NCBI GenBank assembly: GCA_034189325.1
Contig: JAXHUM010000113.1
Span: forward strand, 1-6,784
Direction: 5' to 3'
DNA from: JAXHUM01 sp034189325
GTDB taxonomy: Bacteria > Desulfobacterota > DSM-4660 > Desulfatiglandales > Desulfatiglandaceae
DNA length: 6,784 nt
Both the position numbers and the translations under genes were made by a program. Positions 5,397 through 6,784 of the stretch are shown here, piece by piece. The notes beneath the pieces are model-generated. The model was not told where the DNA came from. It was given only the letters and a program-made list of their open reading frames with translations, and did no database searches. Every line of letters starts with the position of its first letter. Positions within the stretch are counted from its first letter, which is position 1.

Positions 5397-6560
5397 GTGA
5401 ATAGTAATGAACTTACCCGGATGCGGCCGGAAGGCCACAACCTTTTTGATCGCGTTGTCTCCATCCTTGAACAAGCACGTGCCAACGCTGTTCGAGCTGT
5501 TAACCATAATATGGTGATCGCCTATTGGCTCATCGGCCGTGAAATCGTGCAGGAGATTCAGAGCGGAGAAGAGCGTGCTGAATATGGTAAGCAGATAATA
5601 GAACAGCTCTCTATGAAACTTAGCCAAAAGTACGGGCGAGGTTTTTCAACGACAAACTTACGTTACTTCAGAACATTTTACACGGTCTATAACGATCGTA
5701 TTCCCGAGATTCGCCACATCGCATGTGGCGAATTCGAAGCTTCCGAAAAACGCCACACTCAAAGTGGCGTTTTAGAAGCAATGACGCTGGCAGTAGAACA
5801 AGCCGAGGTCACTCGCGGGTTCTCGCCCAATTTGGGATGGTCTCATTACAGAGCCCTAATGAATGTGGAAAATCGCAATGAACGTCTTTTCTATGAAGTT
5901 GAAGCAGAAAATGAAGGATGGGACGTAAAACACCTTGAACGTCAAATACATACCTTTCTTTTTGCCAGACTGCTAAAGAGCAGGGACAAAGCGGCGGTTA
6001 TGGAGCTTTCCTCCCGGGGGCAGAAAATCAGCACACCGGCCGACACCATCAAAAACCCCTACATCCTAGATTTTCTTGGACTGCCGGATTCTCAAGTCCA
6101 TCATGAATCGAGAATCGAGAAGGCCATCATTGACAATCTTCAATTATTTCTTCTTGAACTGGGCAAAGGATTCGCTTTCGTTGGCCGTCAGAAACGCCTG
6201 CAATTCGACGAGGACTACTTCTTTATTGACCTGGTTTTCTACAACTGCATCCTGAAATGTTATCTGTTAATCGACCTGAAGGTCGGCGAATTGACGCATC
6301 AGGATATCGGCCAGATGGACAGCTATGTCCGGATGTTCAATGACAAATACCTCACCGAAGGGGACAACCCGACCATCGGTCTTATTCTTTGCGCTAAGAA
6401 GAATGAAACCATCGCCCGATACTCGGTTCTCAATGACAACAAGCAATTGTTTGCTTCCAAGTACATGCTTTATCTGCCGACCGAGGAGGAATTGAGGCGG
6501 GAGTTGGAGCGGGAACGCAGGTTGATCGAGGAAGCCCGGTCCGAGGCAGATAGCGAGTGA
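5397..6560 (+). CDS. YhcG/DUF1016-family PDDEXK nuclease domain protein
   Basis: A 387-residue protein. The N-terminal DUF1016 helical domain (about 15-180) has the family pattern AVNHNMVIAYWLIGREIVQEIQ (35-56), YGKQIIEQLSMKLSQKYGRGFSTTNLRYFRTFY (73-95) and, after a variable insert, GWSHYRALMNVE (147-158). The C-terminal nuclease domain has FLLELGKGFAFVGRQKRL (251-268), D278 in FIDLVFYN, D293-x-K295 in LIDLKVGE and Q306 in GQMDSY, which together form a PD-(D/E)xK core, apparently intact. It ends in a charged Glu/Arg helix (363-382). The family is common near restriction-modification and BREX-type loci; its exact role is unsettled, so DNA cleavage is inferred. The gene starts 3 nt after the remnant frame. 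The insert at about 104-127 is encoded by two tandem hairpins, a sign of a repeat-invaded variable loop. Confidence 0.93.
   Translation: MNSNELTRMRPEGHNLFDRVVSILEQARANAVRAVNHNMVIAYWLIGREIVQEIQSGEERAEYGKQIIEQLSMKLSQKYGRGFSTTNLRYFRTFYTVYNDRIPEIRHIACGEFEASEKRHTQSGVLEAMTLAVEQAEVTRGFSPNLGWSHYRALMNVENRNERLFYEVEAENEGWDVKHLERQIHTFLFARLLKSRDKAAVMELSSRGQKISTPADTIKNPYILDFLGLPDSQVHHESRIEKAIIDNLQLFLLELGKGFAFVGRQKRLQFDEDYFFIDLVFYNCILKCYLLIDLKVGELTHQDIGQMDSYVRMFNDKYLTEGDNPTIGLILCAKKNETIARYSVLNDNKQLFASKYMLYLPTEEELRRELERERRLIEEARSEADSE
5709..5733. repeat. Perfect 11-bp hairpin inside the nuclease gene
   Basis: Arms 5709-5719 and 5723-5733 (ATTCGCCACAT/ATGTGGCGAAT) with loop CGC. It lies in frame and encodes the IRHIACGEF part of the variable insert between the conserved blocks of the DUF1016 domain. 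Confidence 0.85.
5739..5779. repeat. Second tandem hairpin inside the nuclease gene
   Basis: Perfect 10-bp arms AAAACGCCAC (5747-5756) and GTGGCGTTTT (5764-5773) around a 7-nt loop, extended by outer arms GCTTC (5739-5743) and GAAGC (5775-5779). It shares the CGCCAC/GTGGCG core with the first hairpin 5 bp upstream and is also read in frame (EKRHTQSGVLEA). Confidence 0.85.
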
Positions 6561-6565
6561 CCAAG

Positions 6566-6599
6566 TTCGGGTTCCTGGTTTCCGGTCCTTTGTCTCTGG
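6566..6599. repeat. GGTTCC-rich degenerate repeat (right copy)
   Basis: A short tract after the nuclease stop made of GGTTCCTGG, TTTCCGG and TCTCTGGTT elements, closely similar in wording to the tract at 5187-5212. It fills the gap before the four-helix-bundle gene. I see no terminator hairpin with a T-run here. Confidence 0.5.
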
Positions 6600-6612
6600 T
6601 TGGAGCGAGTGA

Positions 6613-6784
6613 GTGGGAACGATACAAAGGTTTGAAGACATCGAAGCATGGCAGAAGGCCCGGGAGTTGACCAATGAGGTCTATTCCTGCTCGGGTAAAG
6701 GCGCCTTTGCTAAAGATTTTGGCCTTCGTGATCAGATACGGCGGGCCGCAGTGTCTATCATGTCAAATATGGATGAGGGTTTTG
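6613..6784 (+). CDS. Four-helix-bundle protein of the 23S rRNA intervening-sequence (S23/IVP) family, 5' part
   Basis: GTG 6613 is preceded in frame by TGA (6610-6612), so the gene cannot start further upstream; GGAG (6602-6605) lies 7 nt before it. The 57 residues visible match the family N-terminus closely: IQRFEDIEAWQKAREL (4-19), then KDFGLRDQIRRAAVSIMSNMDEGF at about 34-57. Known members are about 115-130 residues and form a four-helix bundle; they are encoded in 23S rRNA intervening sequences of some bacteria and widely elsewhere in genomes, with no settled molecular function. The gene is complete up to the window edge, where it is cut. Its closeness to the nuclease and the degenerate repeat suggests an accessory, possibly mobile, cassette. 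Confidence 0.93.
   Translation, partial: MGTIQRFEDIEAWQKARELTNEVYSCSGKGAFAKDFGLRDQIRRAAVSIMSNMDEGF

Noticed and set aside
5226..5627. 133-codon minus-strand frame
   Set aside because: Antisense to the remnant and to the conserved N-terminus of the nuclease; no motif.

Overview
The window looks like chromosomal DNA of an anaerobic deltaproteobacterium (Desulfobacterota type). This is an inference from family content: a glycyl radical enzyme, a DUF6125-like cysteine-bearing protein, an FmdB zinc-ribbon operon, a four-helix-bundle S23 gene and a YhcG-type nuclease. No rRNA or other strong taxonomic marker is present.

Left part (1-4422, all on the minus strand). Reading in the direction of transcription, from high to low coordinates: a tRNA with CAU anticodon (4422-4346); an operon-like trio of a HExxH metalloprotease-like protein, an FmdB-family zinc-ribbon protein and an uncharacterised helical protein, the last two overlapping by ATGA; a DUF6125-like protein with its own candidate promoter; and the first 607 codons of a large glycyl radical enzyme (pyruvate formate-lyase superfamily) that leaves the window at base 1. 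The active-site signature of this enzyme is Gly-Cys-Val-Pro instead of the Gly-Cys-Val-Glu of most characterised glycyl radical lyases. The glycyl-radical domain and any radical-SAM activase lie outside the window.

Middle (4423-4810). A 256-bp divergent intergenic region carries candidate promoters facing both ways, followed on the plus strand by tRNA-Pro(UGG) and a clear intrinsic terminator.

Right part (4810-6784). Downstream of tRNA-Pro the character changes to accessory DNA: about 350 bp without a convincing gene, then a short reading frame that looks like an internally deleted C-terminal remnant of a large DUF6079-type ATPase of phage-defence loci, then an intact YhcG/DUF1016 PDDEXK nuclease whose ribosome-binding site lies in the last codons of that remnant. 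The nuclease contains two adjacent in-frame hairpins. Next comes the 5' part of a four-helix-bundle (S23/IVP) gene that runs off the right edge. GGTTCC/GGAACC-rich degenerate repeats lie just before the remnant and between the nuclease and the S23 gene. I read this as a decayed defence-island fragment at a tRNA-Pro locus. No complete new system can be proven from this window; the most notable items are the atypical glycyl radical enzyme and the remnant/nuclease/repeat/S23 arrangement.
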